Assembly (NCBI RefSeq): GCF_000527155.1
Contig: NZ_AZUQ01000001.1
Coordinates: forward strand, 862,554 to 926,553
Length of the DNA stretch: 64,000 nucleotides
Source: Haloglycomyces albus DSM 45210
GTDB lineage: Bacteria > Actinomycetota > Actinomycetes > Mycobacteriales > Micromonosporaceae
Direction: 5' to 3'
Part shown: positions 33,411-42,415 of the stretch, in pieces
Position numbering within the stretch: the first letter of the stretch is position 1
Layout of the letters: the number at the start of each line of letters is the position of its first letter
Made by a program: the position numbers and the translations under genes
Notes under the pieces: generated by a model
Seen by the model: only the letters and a program-made list of their open reading frames with translations
Databases searched by the model: none
Told to the model about the DNA's origin: nothing

Positions 33411-34060
33411 CCGGCTCCAAAACCATAGTTCACCTGCTCAGGCACGGCGAAGTCTACAACCCCGAAGGCATCCTGTACGGTCGCCTCTCGGGATACGGGC
33501 TCTCCGACCTGGGCCACGAGATGGCGATCGCCGCCGCCGAAAACCTCGCGGGGCGCGATATCGTCCATGTCGGCCACTCACCCCTCCTGCGGGCCGAACA
33601 GACGGCCGAACCCGTGGCGGCCTCACACCGTCTCGACCCGGTCGGCGACGCCAACCTCCTCGAACCGACCAACGTATTCGAAGGTCAACGAGTATCGGTC
33701 GGAGACGGAGCACTGCGTCAACCCAAATACTGGTGGCACATGCGCGATCCCTTCACGCCCTCCTGGGGCGAAGCGTACATATCAGTGGCCCGACGCATGA
33801 TCAATGCCGTGGAAACCGCCCGACGCGCCGCACGCGGATCGGAAGCGGTCCTGGTCAGTCACCAACTGCCCATCTGGACCACCCGCCGATTCCTCGAACG
33901 CAAACGCCTCTGGCACGACCCACGCAAACGGCAATGCGGGCTCGCCTCGATCACCTCCCTTCACTTCGAAGGCCCCACGGTGACCCACATCGACTACACG
34001 GAGCCGGCCGCTGCGCTGGTCCTCAAATCCGAGACCGCCAAACGCGCCAAAGGAGCCTGA
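33407..34060 (+). CDS. Histidine phosphatase family protein (hemL-linked)
   Basis: A 217-aa phosphoglycerate-mutase-fold phosphatase. The catalytic RHG is in [11 protein letters not shown] (His at about residue 13) and the second His is in [21 protein letters not shown] and [12 protein letters not shown] are typical. In actinobacteria this type regularly stands between hemL and the cytochrome c maturation genes, as here. Substrate is unknown. The start ATG overlaps the hemL stop by 4 bp. Confidence 0.85.
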   Translation: MTGSKTIVHLLRHGEVYNPEGILYGRLSGYGLSDLGHEMAIAAAENLAGRDIVHVGHSPLLRAEQTAEPVAASHRLDPVGDANLLEPTNVFEGQRVSVGDGALRQPKYWWHMRDPFTPSWGEAYISVARRMINAVETARRAARGSEAVLVSHQLPIWTTRRFLERKRLWHDPRKRQCGLASITSLHFEGPTVTHIDYTEPAAALVLKSETAKRAKGA

Positions 34061-34064
34061 GGCA

Positions 34065-34093
34065 GGTCGGTCCCGGCTACGCCGGGACCGACC
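34065..34093 (+). terminator. Intergenic hairpin behind phosphatase
   Basis: A perfect 13-bp GC stem GGTCGGTCCCGGC/GCCGGGACCGACC (34065-34077 with 34081-34093) with loop TAC, 4 bp after the stop codon. No T-tract follows, so it could be a partial terminator or an mRNA processing/stability element inside the hemL-ccs cluster. Confidence 0.6.
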
Positions 34094-34201
34094 ACGCCAT
34101 CGTCGACCGCCCCTCCCCTGGCAGACGCCCTACCGCACCGGCGTCCGCCACACACCGGACCACCGACCGTCGCCCGACGGTCGCCACCCGAAGGACAACA
34201 C

Positions 34202-34804
34202 ATGAGGTTGAACCGCCGAAGCCTGCTGACCGGCTCAACGCTCCTCACCGCAGGAGCCCTGATCCCCCTGTCGGCCTGCAGCACGGATTCCGAGACCACC
34301 AACCGCGTCAACGAACTCAACCGCAAACGCTTCACCACCGCAGACGGAGACAACCTGCGCTGGAAACCCGAAGACCGCCCCGAAGCACCCGAATTCAAAG
34401 GCGACACCCTCGACGGCGACAACCTCAGCTCCCACGACTACCCCGACACACTCCTGGTCGTGAACTTCTGGGGCTCCTGGTGCACCCCCTGCCGCGAAGA
34501 AGCCCCCGCACTCGCCGCCAGCTCGGAAAAATGGCGCGACGAAGGCGTCCAATTCATCGGCATCAACATCCGCGACACCCCCGACAAGGCCCGCGCCTTC
34601 GAAGACCGCTTCGGCATCACCTACCCCTCCATCGACAACCCCTCCGGATCCATCGCCAACCAATTCATCGACATCGGCGTCAACCCCAACACCATCCCCA
34701 CCACGCTGCTCATCGACACCTCCGGCCGCGTCGCCAGCATCTGGCGACAACCACTCGACGCCGACACGCTCGACGACGACATTGAAAAGGTCCTCGCCAC
34801 ATGA
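34202..34804 (+). CDS. TlpA/ResA-like thiol-disulfide oxidoreductase lipoprotein
   Basis: A 200-aa thioredoxin-fold protein outside the membrane. The signal peptide has NRRSLLTG and lipobox LSAC (Cys about 26). The redox motif is WCTPC (GSWCTPCREEAP, about residue 95) and the cis-Pro is in TIPTTLLID. It would reduce apocytochrome c thiols for heme attachment, with electrons from the CcdA-like protein next to it. Its stop overlaps the ccdA start by 4 bp. Confidence 0.9.
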   Translation: MRLNRRSLLTGSTLLTAGALIPLSACSTDSETTNRVNELNRKRFTTADGDNLRWKPEDRPEAPEFKGDTLDGDNLSSHDYPDTLLVVNFWGSWCTPCREEAPALAASSEKWRDEGVQFIGINIRDTPDKARAFEDRFGITYPSIDNPSGSIANQFIDIGVNPNTIPTTLLIDTSGRVASIWRQPLDADTLDDDIEKVLAT

Positions 34805-35562
34805 CCACGATCGACCTCGCCTCGGGCTTCGCCGACGTGGCCGGAAACGGGCCGCTCCTCGCGGCGGTCGCCGTGGCCGCGCTCGCCGGACTCGTAGCGT
34901 TCCTGTCCCCCTGCACCTTGCCTCTCATGCCGGGTTACGTCGCGTACATAACCGGGTTGTCCGGATCGGATTTGTCCGCGGGACGCAAACGTGGCCGGGT
35001 GCTGCTGGGCTCTACGCTGTTCGTGCTGGGATTCAGTGCCGTCTACACCGCGACGAACTTCGCGCTGCAAAGCGTTGGGCGGGCGTTCCTCGACAACTCC
35101 ACGCTCATCGAGCGGGTCGGCGGACTCGTCATGATCGCCATGGGGCTGCTGTTCATCGGGCTCATCCCGTTGGGACGCGGCTTCCAGATGAGGTGGCGTC
35201 CGGCCATGGGGCTCGCGGGTGCGCCGCTGTTCGGGGCGGTCTTCGCGCTCTCCTGGCTGCCCTGCGTCTCACCGGTATTGGTGGCCATCGTGTCGTTCAG
35301 CTACACGCAGGAGGGAACCGGACGCGGCGCGGCCCTCATGCTGGCGTATTGCCTGGGCATCGGAATTCCGTTCATCATCGTCGCCGTCGGCCTGCACCGC
35401 TTGGCGGGGGCCATGGACTTCTTCAAACGACACGGCAAGGTCATCTCCGCCATCGGCGGGGTCATGTTGATCGCCGTGGGGCTGCTGTTGACGACCGGAG
35501 AGTGGACGGGATTCATCAACTGGATGCGCGGCACCTTCGGAACCGGCGTAGGACTGATTTAG
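34801..35562 (+). CDS. ccdA: Cytochrome c biogenesis protein CcdA (DsbD family)
   Basis: A 253-aa membrane protein with six hydrophobic segments that passes electrons from cytoplasmic thioredoxin to the outer face. The two key Cys are in SPCTLPLMPGY (about residue 39) and WLPCVSPVL (about 158). It overlaps tlpA and is followed 16 bp later by resB, forming the system II cytochrome c operon. Confidence 0.92.
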   Translation: MTTIDLASGFADVAGNGPLLAAVAVAALAGLVAFLSPCTLPLMPGYVAYITGLSGSDLSAGRKRGRVLLGSTLFVLGFSAVYTATNFALQSVGRAFLDNSTLIERVGGLVMIAMGLLFIGLIPLGRGFQMRWRPAMGLAGAPLFGAVFALSWLPCVSPVLVAIVSFSYTQEGTGRGAALMLAYCLGIGIPFIIVAVGLHRLAGAMDFFKRHGKVISAIGGVMLIAVGLLLTTGEWTGFINWMRGTFGTGVGLI

Positions 35563-35578
35563 GCAGGCGGACCGACCC

Positions 35579-37165
35579 ATGAGCAGATTCGTATCCACGC
35601 TGAAGAGCTTCGGCCGCCGCTGGTGGCATCAGCTCACCAGCATGCGCACGGCCCTGATCCTACTGTTGGCACTGGCACTGTCGGCCATTCCCGGCTCGGT
35701 GTTTCCGCAACGTGCCATCGCGCCCGAGGACGTCAACGCCTATTACGCGGAAAACCCCGACCTGGCTCCCTGGCTGGATCGCATCTGGTTTTTCGACGTG
35801 TACTCGTCACCGTGGTTTTCGGCCATCTACCTGTTGCTGATGGTGAGCCTGATCGGCTGCATCATCCCGCGCCTGCGGATACTGTGGGGGCAACTGCGGC
35901 AGAAGGTCCCGAACGCCCCGCGACTCATGTCGATCCTGCCGTTCCATCGCTCCGCCGACCAGGGTCCCAGCGCGGAGGACGTCCGCAAGCGTCTGTCCAA
36001 ACAGCGCTGGCGCACCCAGGTGTACTCCGATGATGAGAGCACCACGATCGCGGCCGAAAAAGGCTACCTGCGCGAAATCGGGAACCTCGCGTTCCACATC
36101 TCCATCATCGGCATCCTCGTGGGAATGGCCATGTCAAGCTTCTTCTCCTGGTACGGCTACCGCATCCTCTCGGAAGGGCCACAGCAGGCGTTCTGCAACA
36201 ACCTACAGCAGTACGACGAATACGGCCTCGGGCCGTATGTGAACGAAGATCAGCTACCCGACTTCTGCCTCCAACTGGACGAGTTCGAAGCCACGTTCAA
36301 CGCCAACCAACCCACCGATTACCAGGCCGATCTGAGCTACAGCCACGAAGGCGAGGACGACGAATACAACCTACGGGTCAACCACCCGTTGAACCTGGAC
36401 GGAACGAACGTCTTCCTCATCGGCCACGGCTACACGCCGGTGGTCACCTACACCGACCGGTACGGAAACTCCACGACGACGCGAGCGCCCTTCCTCGCCA
36501 CCGACGACGCCCTCAACTCCGAGGGAGCCTTCAAGTTCCCCGACGCCAATGTCGACCCCGATACGCAGGAGCAAGACACGCTCAGTCAGACGGGCTTCGA
36601 GTCCATACTCGTTCCCACCTACGACCCGAGCACCGAGCGGCTCATCGGTGACGATCCCGAGTTGAACAATCCGGTTCTCGCTTTGACCGCCTATCAGGGC
36701 GATCTGGGGATGGACGACGGTTCGCCGCAGTCGGTCTATTCGCTGGACGCCGACATGATCGACGCGGGACTTCTGGAGCAGGACGGCGACGAGGTCACCG
36801 TCATCGGCATGGGTGACGAGCTGGAACTGTCGGACGGGTCAAGCCTGAGGTTCGACGACTTGGAAGAGTACGCCGTTCTCCAAGTGCGCTACAACCCCTC
36901 GCAGTTCGTTCTGCTGATTACGGCGGTCGTCCTCATGTCCTCGTTGATTCCGATGCTGGCGGTGCGCCGTCGCCGCTTCTGGGTGCGGCTACACGACGAC
37001 GGAAGTGTGGAGTACGCCGGATTGACCAAGACGGAGTTCGACGGCTTCGACGAGGAGTGCGAGCGGTTGATCGAACTGGTCAACGGTCGGATCGACCCTG
37101 ATGACGACGAAACGCCTCACGACACTAAGACCGATAGCACCGACCCGCAGGGAGAATCATCATGA
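35579..37165 (+). CDS. resB: Cytochrome c biogenesis protein ResB
   Basis: A 528-aa component of the system II cytochrome c synthase. Three transmembrane helices lie near the N-terminus (about 22-42, 75-98, 165-190), a large acidic extracytoplasmic domain spans about 195-440 and a last helix about 445-467. It presents apocytochrome c and works with ResC. The extracytoplasmic domain is strongly acidic and holds two Cys near residues 205-225 (FCNN, DFCLQ). It overlaps resC by 4 bp. Confidence 0.92.
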   Translation: MSRFVSTLKSFGRRWWHQLTSMRTALILLLALALSAIPGSVFPQRAIAPEDVNAYYAENPDLAPWLDRIWFFDVYSSPWFSAIYLLLMVSLIGCIIPRLRILWGQLRQKVPNAPRLMSILPFHRSADQGPSAEDVRKRLSKQRWRTQVYSDDESTTIAAEKGYLREIGNLAFHISIIGILVGMAMSSFFSWYGYRILSEGPQQAFCNNLQQYDEYGLGPYVNEDQLPDFCLQLDEFEATFNANQPTDYQADLSYSHEGEDDEYNLRVNHPLNLDGTNVFLIGHGYTPVVTYTDRYGNSTTTRAPFLATDDALNSEGAFKFPDANVDPDTQEQDTLSQTGFESILVPTYDPSTERLIGDDPELNNPVLALTAYQGDLGMDDGSPQSVYSLDADMIDAGLLEQDGDEVTVIGMGDELELSDGSSLRFDDLEEYAVLQVRYNPSQFVLLITAVVLMSSLIPMLAVRRRRFWVRLHDDGSVEYAGLTKTEFDGFDEECERLIELVNGRIDPDDDETPHDTKTDSTDPQGESS

Positions 37166-38133
37166 CAGGTGCCGAAATCGCCAATGCCCTCTTTGTAGGG
37201 TCCATTCTGTCCTTTGCGACGGCCATGCTGGCCGCCGCGGTGGACTTCGCGTTCAGTTCCACGCAGACGAAGGAGCCTGAGAAAGAGGCCGTGGCTTCGG
37301 GCGGCGGCGGTGCGGTCATTTCGTCGGCGCCGCCGGATTCGCACCAGGCTCCGGTGAACGCGGCGACCGCGCGGACGATCGGGCGTTTCGGCATCGGTTT
37401 GACCGTGTTGGGAACGCTGGCGCTGATCGCGTCGATCGTAGTGCGGATTTCAGCGGCGGGGCGTTTTCCCTGGGGCAACATGTTCGAATACACCGTCGGC
37501 GTCGCCGCCGTGGCGATGACCGTTTGGCTGGGTTTGATGCAGCAGGGGCAGGTGCCCCGGCGGATGAACGTGTTCGCCACCTTCACCGTCACCATGCTGC
37601 TGGGGGCGTCGGTGCGCTATTACGTGGAGGCGGGCCCGCTGGTTCCGGCCCTGGAATCGCCCTGGATCGTCATCCACGTGTCGGCGGCGATCATCGCCTC
37701 CGGGATTGTGACCGTCGGCTTCATCTACGCCGTGCTGCATTTGATGAAGCGCCGCTACGACGCGGTGGTCAGTGACGGGAAGACGCCGAACTTCCCGATC
37801 AACTTGGCGAGTAGGTTCCCCAGTGCGGCACGCCTGGAGAAGATGACCTTTCGGATGCACGTGTTCGCCTTCCCGCTGTTGACCTTCGGGATTTTCGCCG
37901 GGGCAGTCTGGGCACACTACGCCTGGGGACGTTTCTGGGCATGGGACCCCAAGGAGGTCTGGGCGTTCATTTCCTGGGTCGTCTACGCCGCTTACCTGCA
38001 TTCACGCGTGTCGGGTCGGAGTCTGCGGGCGTGGGCGCCGTGGATCGCGATTCTCGGCTACGCCGTCACCCTGTTCAATCTGACAGCGGTGAACCTGGTT
38101 TTCCCCGGGCTGCACTCCTATTCGGGACTCTAA
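37162..38133 (+). CDS. resC: Cytochrome c biogenesis protein ResC/CcsB (heme handling)
   Basis: A 323-aa polytopic membrane protein. The tryptophan-rich heme motif is WGRFWAWDPKEVW (about residues 253-265), with flanking His in WAHYAW and YLHSRV that would ligate heme. It exports heme and, with ResB, attaches it to CxxCH sites. A Gly/Ala-rich loop at about 40-60 is variable. It is the last gene of the tlpA-ccdA-resB-resC operon. Confidence 0.92.
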   Translation: MTGAEIANALFVGSILSFATAMLAAAVDFAFSSTQTKEPEKEAVASGGGGAVISSAPPDSHQAPVNAATARTIGRFGIGLTVLGTLALIASIVVRISAAGRFPWGNMFEYTVGVAAVAMTVWLGLMQQGQVPRRMNVFATFTVTMLLGASVRYYVEAGPLVPALESPWIVIHVSAAIIASGIVTVGFIYAVLHLMKRRYDAVVSDGKTPNFPINLASRFPSAARLEKMTFRMHVFAFPLLTFGIFAGAVWAHYAWGRFWAWDPKEVWAFISWVVYAAYLHSRVSGRSLRAWAPWIAILGYAVTLFNLTAVNLVFPGLHSYSGL

Positions 38134-38294
38134 ACCCGTTTCAAGGGCGAATCGGGGCGTGGGAGAGTCATCTGACCTCCGGCTGACCTTACGCTAGACG
38201 TTCACGTACCGACGCGGAATCTGTTGATCTGCTGATCCGGGCGGTGCGATACTGTGGAGTAGCCCACGCCCCAAGAGAACAGGTGGCTTTATAT

Positions 38295-38927
38295 ATGATC
38301 ATCCTCGTACGTCATGCCGCGCCGTTGGTGGACGGTGAACGCCCGCCGTCCGAGTGGAGTTTGGGACGGGAGGGGCGTACTGAGACCGAGAGGATGTGCG
38401 CGCGCCTCGTGCGAGAGATCGGCACCCGTCCGAATGTGGTGTCCAGCCCTGAGCCCAAGGCACGGCAGACCGTCGCGCCGATCGGGGTAAGCGAGGTCGA
38501 CGCCTGCTTCGCCGAGGCCACCATTGCCGCCTCCGATCTGCCGTTGTATCGACGGCAGAAGCGCCGGGAGTACGTCGAGGGCACCGAACACGACGGCTGG
38601 GAATCGCATCACGACGTAGTAGCGCGATTCGAGCGCGGTTTCCAGCGCCATAAGCACTTGGCGGACGAGCGACCACTGGTCATCGCCTCACACGGCATGG
38701 CCATGACCCTGTGGCTGCGGGAACGCTACGGGATCGACAAGCCCGGCGACTTCTGGCAGGAGCTGCGATTCCCGGACGCCTTCCGGCTTGATGAAGACGA
38801 CTTCAGCCGCCTGTTCCAGGACGCATTAAATGTCGCTCAGGTACCGATTGCACCCGAACTCTCTCGCACAACCCATAAATGGCGACACGATCGAATCGCA
38901 ATGCCGCAGGCGCTGAGCAAGGCGTAA
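38295..38927 (+). CDS. Histidine phosphatase family protein
   Basis: A 210-aa phosphatase-fold protein. It opens MIILVRHAAPLVDGE; RHA replaces the usual RHG. SSPEPKARQTVAP and IASHGMAMTLW provide the remaining active-site Arg and His. It is not the same subtype as the hemL-linked phosphatase at 33407. Substrate unknown. The start is ATG 38295; the open frame upstream to 38244 has no support. Confidence 0.8.
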   Translation: MIILVRHAAPLVDGERPPSEWSLGREGRTETERMCARLVREIGTRPNVVSSPEPKARQTVAPIGVSEVDACFAEATIAASDLPLYRRQKRREYVEGTEHDGWESHHDVVARFERGFQRHKHLADERPLVIASHGMAMTLWLRERYGIDKPGDFWQELRFPDAFRLDEDDFSRLFQDALNVAQVPIAPELSRTTHKWRHDRIAMPQALSKA

Positions 38928-38933
38928 CTCTGC

Positions 38934-39209
38934 CTAATTTCCGCTTCGATCGGCTCGAATAGTAGATTCATCGGTCTGGTCCGCATCGAGTACCGCGATG
39001 TCCAATTCAGCGAGACCTCTGGCCTCGGTTCGATAGTCAGCGTCCATGCACCTGAACTGGCCTCGAGCGGTATGCTCCCACAACAAGCGTTTCAGCGTCT
39101 CGGATAGGCTCGTTCCACCACAATCGTCACGCGCAATACAAGCAATTTCATCGCGGACAGGTTGTGGCACAATAATATTCGTCTCGCCTGTCTTCTTCGT
39201 CGTCTTCAA
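38934..39209 (-). CDS. Putative antitoxin-like small protein
   Basis: A 91-aa protein beginning MKTTKKTGETNIIVPQPVRDEI, then ARDDCGGTSLSETLKRLLWEH, a pattern of a beta strand and two helices like ribbon-helix-helix antitoxins of actinobacteria, and an acidic tail. No toxin gene is adjacent on the minus strand: the next gene is the DnaB-like one at 39318. It may be an orphan antitoxin or a stand-alone regulator. I cannot name a family firmly. Confidence 0.55.
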   Translation of the reverse strand: MKTTKKTGETNIIVPQPVRDEIACIARDDCGGTSLSETLKRLLWEHTARGQFRCMDADYRTEARGLAELDIAVLDADQTDESTIRADRSGN

Positions 39210-39317
39210 CCCGTCTTCCTGGAGGCAGCTACCTACCTCGCAAACCTACGCAGTTCATAGTACTTTCAAGAACACTGCCTACGGGAATGCCAGTAAAAAC
39301 CACAATCGCGTCCAAGT

Positions 39318-40154
39318 TTAATATTGGGGCCATCGTCCCGAGTCGGATCGTGCGGGTGTGGGGTCATACAGCTGGCAGATCGCTTCGTGGTGTTCCATTG
39401 GCACATTCGTTTTATCCGGCCCCCAACGGTTCTTCTGCACCCGCACGTTCACTCGGGTGCCGCCGGTCGGTTCAACCTCGAATACCACGTCCGAGTCACG
39501 CAGCAGGAAGTCGTACGCCAACAATCCTTCCGCGCTGTCATCGCTCCCGTCCAGATTCAGCGGAACGGTCACCATGACCGTCGAGCGCAGGTGCGCGGCC
39601 GTTTGTTTCAAGGTTCGTGAGGTCAAGGCGATCTGGTCGGCACGAGTGGGACCGCCGTCCTCGTCGTCGTAGCCCGACCAACCGTATTGCTCTCCAGTAG
39701 GCGCGAAATCGAAGTTCTGAATCGAGTCGACGACCACCAGATCGCTGTCGGCCAGACTCGATTCCATGTAGTACTCGAAGTCTTCCAGACGACTGGCGTG
39801 TGCGATGTTGAGTTCGCGACCTTCCATACGTAGCCGCGCGCGGGTGTAGTCACGTAGCCGTTTTTCGTCTGGGGGGCTGAGCTTCGCACGACCTTCCGAG
39901 TCGAGGCGGAGCCCGAGGCTACATCGAGTAAGGCGATCGTCGAAACGCCCTCGGTTGCCTTTGGGTAGAAAATAGGAGCCGTAGAGTTCCTGCCGAAAGA
40001 CGGCGTCGCTGAAGATGTTGGTCGCCAACAGCGAGGCCAAGTACGGCTGTGTCGACGCGATGGTAATGAGATTCTGCTCCGCGAAATACTGCACCGTATT
40101 GTCCAGCCCTGGATATCCGGTGGAAAACCCCGCTCGCATACCCTTTTCCATCAC
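39318..40154 (-). CDS. DnaB-helicase-fold protein lacking the Walker A motif
   Basis: A 278-aa protein that follows the RecA-fold C-terminal domain of replicative helicase DnaB. FSTGYPGLDN matches the DnaB entry motif. LITIASTQPYLASLLATNI stands where DnaB has its GxxxxGKT P-loop, but Gly, Lys and Thr are gone. DLVVVDSIQ is Walker B-like. A region TLKQTAAHLRSTVMVTVPLN, LLRDSDVVFEV, then QKNRWGP matches the motif 3 and KxRNGP blocks of DnaB. It is thus an apparently ATPase-dead relative without the DnaB N-terminal domain. No replication genes or phage genes are near. Function unknown; a regulatory or structural role is possible. Confidence 0.7.
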   Translation of the reverse strand: MMEKGMRAGFSTGYPGLDNTVQYFAEQNLITIASTQPYLASLLATNIFSDAVFRQELYGSYFLPKGNRGRFDDRLTRCSLGLRLDSEGRAKLSPPDEKRLRDYTRARLRMEGRELNIAHASRLEDFEYYMESSLADSDLVVVDSIQNFDFAPTGEQYGWSGYDDEDGGPTRADQIALTSRTLKQTAAHLRSTVMVTVPLNLDGSDDSAEGLLAYDFLLRDSDVVFEVEPTGGTRVNVRVQKNRWGPDKTNVPMEHHEAICQLYDPTPARSDSGRWPQY

Positions 40155-40270
40155 TCACACCTGTATCCACTCAAATCTCCATGTCGTCAGGACCAAGCGT
40201 AACCGTCCGCGCCGACACCGCCGCAGCCCATCGTTGTACCGCAGCTCGTCCTCTGTGGCACTCTTAAAGC

Positions 40271-40942
40271 ATGCCTGAAAAGAAGTCTTCAGAATCTGCC
40301 GCAGCGGACGAGCACTTTACCATTTCGGACCCGAAACGTATGAAAGTGCTGTCGCACCCAGCACGCATAGCGGTGTTCGACCTCCTCAACGGCTCGGAGA
40401 TTCGCGACGGTGACGGCATGACCGCCACGGAAATATCGCGGCACGTCGGCCTCTCCCCCAGCGCTACGAGCTATCATCTGCGGGCCATGTACAAGGCCGG
40501 CTTCGTCGAACCGGCCCCGGATCGCGGCGACAAGCGCGAGCGGGTCTGGCAGATGACCATGAAGAAGGTCAGCTTTCAGGCAGAGGAGGGTGCCCCCAGG
40601 AGTACCTACGTCGCTGAGTCGGAGATAGCTCGTTCGTTCATGGAAGCGGATTCCAATGCGTTTCTGCGAGCCATGGAGAATCGCTCCCACAGCCGTGACC
40701 AGGAAGCGATAGCCAAATCCATGAACTACGGCCGCCTGAACGTCATGTTGTCCGAGGAGGAGAACACCGAACTCATTGAACGCCTGATGGATCTACAGCA
40801 GGAATTTTCGGAACGAGCCGCCGGTCGCAGCAGGGAACGGAACGCTGACCACGATTACCGGCTGGTTCACCTACGCTTCCAGGTCTTTCCTGAGATCGGA
40901 GATCAAGACGACCGTGGGGACTCACCTCAACCGCAGAAGTAG
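40271..40942 (+). CDS. ArsR family transcription regulator
   Basis: A 223-aa winged-helix regulator. The HTH is at about residues 20-95 (RMKVLSHPARIAVFDLLN, then SRHVGLSPSATSYHLRAMYKAGFVE), followed by a helical extension with no metal-binding Cys motif. It lies 70 bp before an MFS exporter gene on the same strand, with a palindrome in the gap, so it probably represses this transporter in response to its substrate. Confidence 0.85.
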   Translation: MPEKKSSESAAADEHFTISDPKRMKVLSHPARIAVFDLLNGSEIRDGDGMTATEISRHVGLSPSATSYHLRAMYKAGFVEPAPDRGDKRERVWQMTMKKVSFQAEEGAPRSTYVAESEIARSFMEADSNAFLRAMENRSHSRDQEAIAKSMNYGRLNVMLSEEENTELIERLMDLQQEFSERAAGRSRERNADHDYRLVHLRFQVFPEIGDQDDRGDSPQPQK

Positions 40943-40978
40943 TTATCGTTTTGTTATCAAAATTCGTGAAATACTTCT

Positions 40979-41012
40979 TTCATACTCAGATATGAAGTGA
41001 TAACTTCGAAGT
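40979..41012 (+). promoter_or_regulatory. Candidate operator upstream of MFS transporter
   Basis: TTCATA-CTCAGA-TATGAA (40979-40996) is a perfect 6+6 inverted repeat, and ACTTCGAAGT (41003-41012) a perfect 10-mer palindrome, both directly before the ATG at 41013. They are likely binding sites of the ArsR regulator just upstream (inference). Confidence 0.45.
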
Positions 41013-42314
41013 ATGAGCTTCGAAAATAATTCTGAAGACTTTGCGCTTCGCGAAGTACTCTTCCTCGCCCTCACCGCTTGCGTGGGAGGCGCTGCTCTAT
41101 TCACAGTGGACTTCATACTGGTACTTCAGCTGCAAAGTTCAGGATTCGGCGGTGCCGCAGTCGCTCTCCTCATCACCTGTGGCACCGTTCCGGTCGTCGC
41201 TCTCACTCCGATCGCCGGACGGATCGCCGACCGCTTCGACAGTCGCTGGATCATGTCGCTCAGCGGCCTCGCCCAGTCCGTATTCATCCTGGCCATGACC
41301 CAAACCAACGGCTATGTCGCACATTTGGTGCTGCTTTCCCTGTGCGCCTGCGGAACCGCCGTCATGGCTCCCACCGTGTCCGCCCTGGTCCCCCGCATGG
41401 CCTCCGGTAGAAAACTCCCCATCGCGATTTCCTTCGTGCAGACCGGCAATCTCCTGGGTATGGTGATCGGCCCCGCTGCCGCCGGCTTCCTCGTCGCCGC
41501 CTACGACACCGACGTCGCGCTCACCATCGTCGCGGCGGCCGCGCTGGGGCGTGCGCTCTTCAGCCTCACCATCCGCACGCGGCGGGGCGGTGCCGCCAAC
41601 CTCGTCACGGATGACGCTGCAACCGAGAGTCGCACCTGGACTCTCCGGTCCGACCGCCTCATCCTGACGACCGTCATCGGCCTCGGCGGGTGCCTGATGG
41701 TGTTGAGCGCCGCGAACGTCCTCGAAGTCTTCCTGGTCCGCGAGGTCTATGGCGCCGGTGAGGCTACCTACGGAATCATCAACTCGAGTTGGACGTTCGG
41801 CATGACCATCGGTGCACTGATCGTCGGGTGGACCATCAGCCGCTTCACTCGGGACATGACCTTGTCTTGGAGTGTCATGTTCAGCGTGGGAGCCATGTGC
41901 GCGATCATCCTCGTCATCGCCCAGCCTCTGCCCAGCGTCAACCTCATCATCCCGCTGTACTTCCTCGGAGGGATCATGAACGCCGGGATCAATGCGGGCG
42001 TGCAGACGATCGTGGCACGGCGGGTACCGGAAGCCCATCGTGGACGTGCCGGAGCTCGCATCAACGGCACGGTACAGGGAGCGTCGCTGGTCGGATTCGG
42101 TTTTGGCGCTCTGCTCTCCACGATGTTCAGCGTGGAAACGGCACTCATGATCGCGGCCGGTGGGGGTCTGGCCGTCGCGATCGGATGCGTCCCCTGCATC
42201 AACCGCACCGCTCGGACTTCACCCGAACCCGCCGTGGACGGTGAAACCGACACCGTTCCGGCAGAAAAGGAAACCACCGAGACCGAAAAGGAGCCGCCGC
42301 TGGCGAAAGCATAG
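41013..42314 (+). CDS. MFS transporter
   Basis: A 433-aa major facilitator with about twelve helices. The loop 2-3 signature region is GRIADRFDSRWIMSLSG (about residue 70) and the repeat in the second half is IGALIVGWTISRFTRDM. The C-terminal tail (about 400-433) is Glu/Thr/Lys-rich. It probably exports a drug or metabolite. It follows the ArsR gene and is closed by the terminator at 42338. Confidence 0.85.
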   Translation: MSFENNSEDFALREVLFLALTACVGGAALFTVDFILVLQLQSSGFGGAAVALLITCGTVPVVALTPIAGRIADRFDSRWIMSLSGLAQSVFILAMTQTNGYVAHLVLLSLCACGTAVMAPTVSALVPRMASGRKLPIAISFVQTGNLLGMVIGPAAAGFLVAAYDTDVALTIVAAAALGRALFSLTIRTRRGGAANLVTDDAATESRTWTLRSDRLILTTVIGLGGCLMVLSAANVLEVFLVREVYGAGEATYGIINSSWTFGMTIGALIVGWTISRFTRDMTLSWSVMFSVGAMCAIILVIAQPLPSVNLIIPLYFLGGIMNAGINAGVQTIVARRVPEAHRGRAGARINGTVQGASLVGFGFGALLSTMFSVETALMIAAGGGLAVAIGCVPCINRTARTSPEPAVDGETDTVPAEKETTETEKEPPLAKA

Positions 42315-42337
42315 CTGAAGTATTCTTCGTGTTTGAT

Positions 42338-42376
42338 ACGGGTGTGGGGCCACCGTCACCGTGGCCCCACACCCGT
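42338..42376. terminator. Bidirectional terminator between MFS gene and ptsI
   Basis: A perfect 16-bp stem (42338-42353 with 42361-42376) with a 7-nt loop between two convergent genes. T-rich flanks on each side are short. Confidence 0.85.
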
Positions 42377-42415
42377 TATTGCCAGGTATAACACTGCCTG
42401 CGACAGTCTTTCGTT

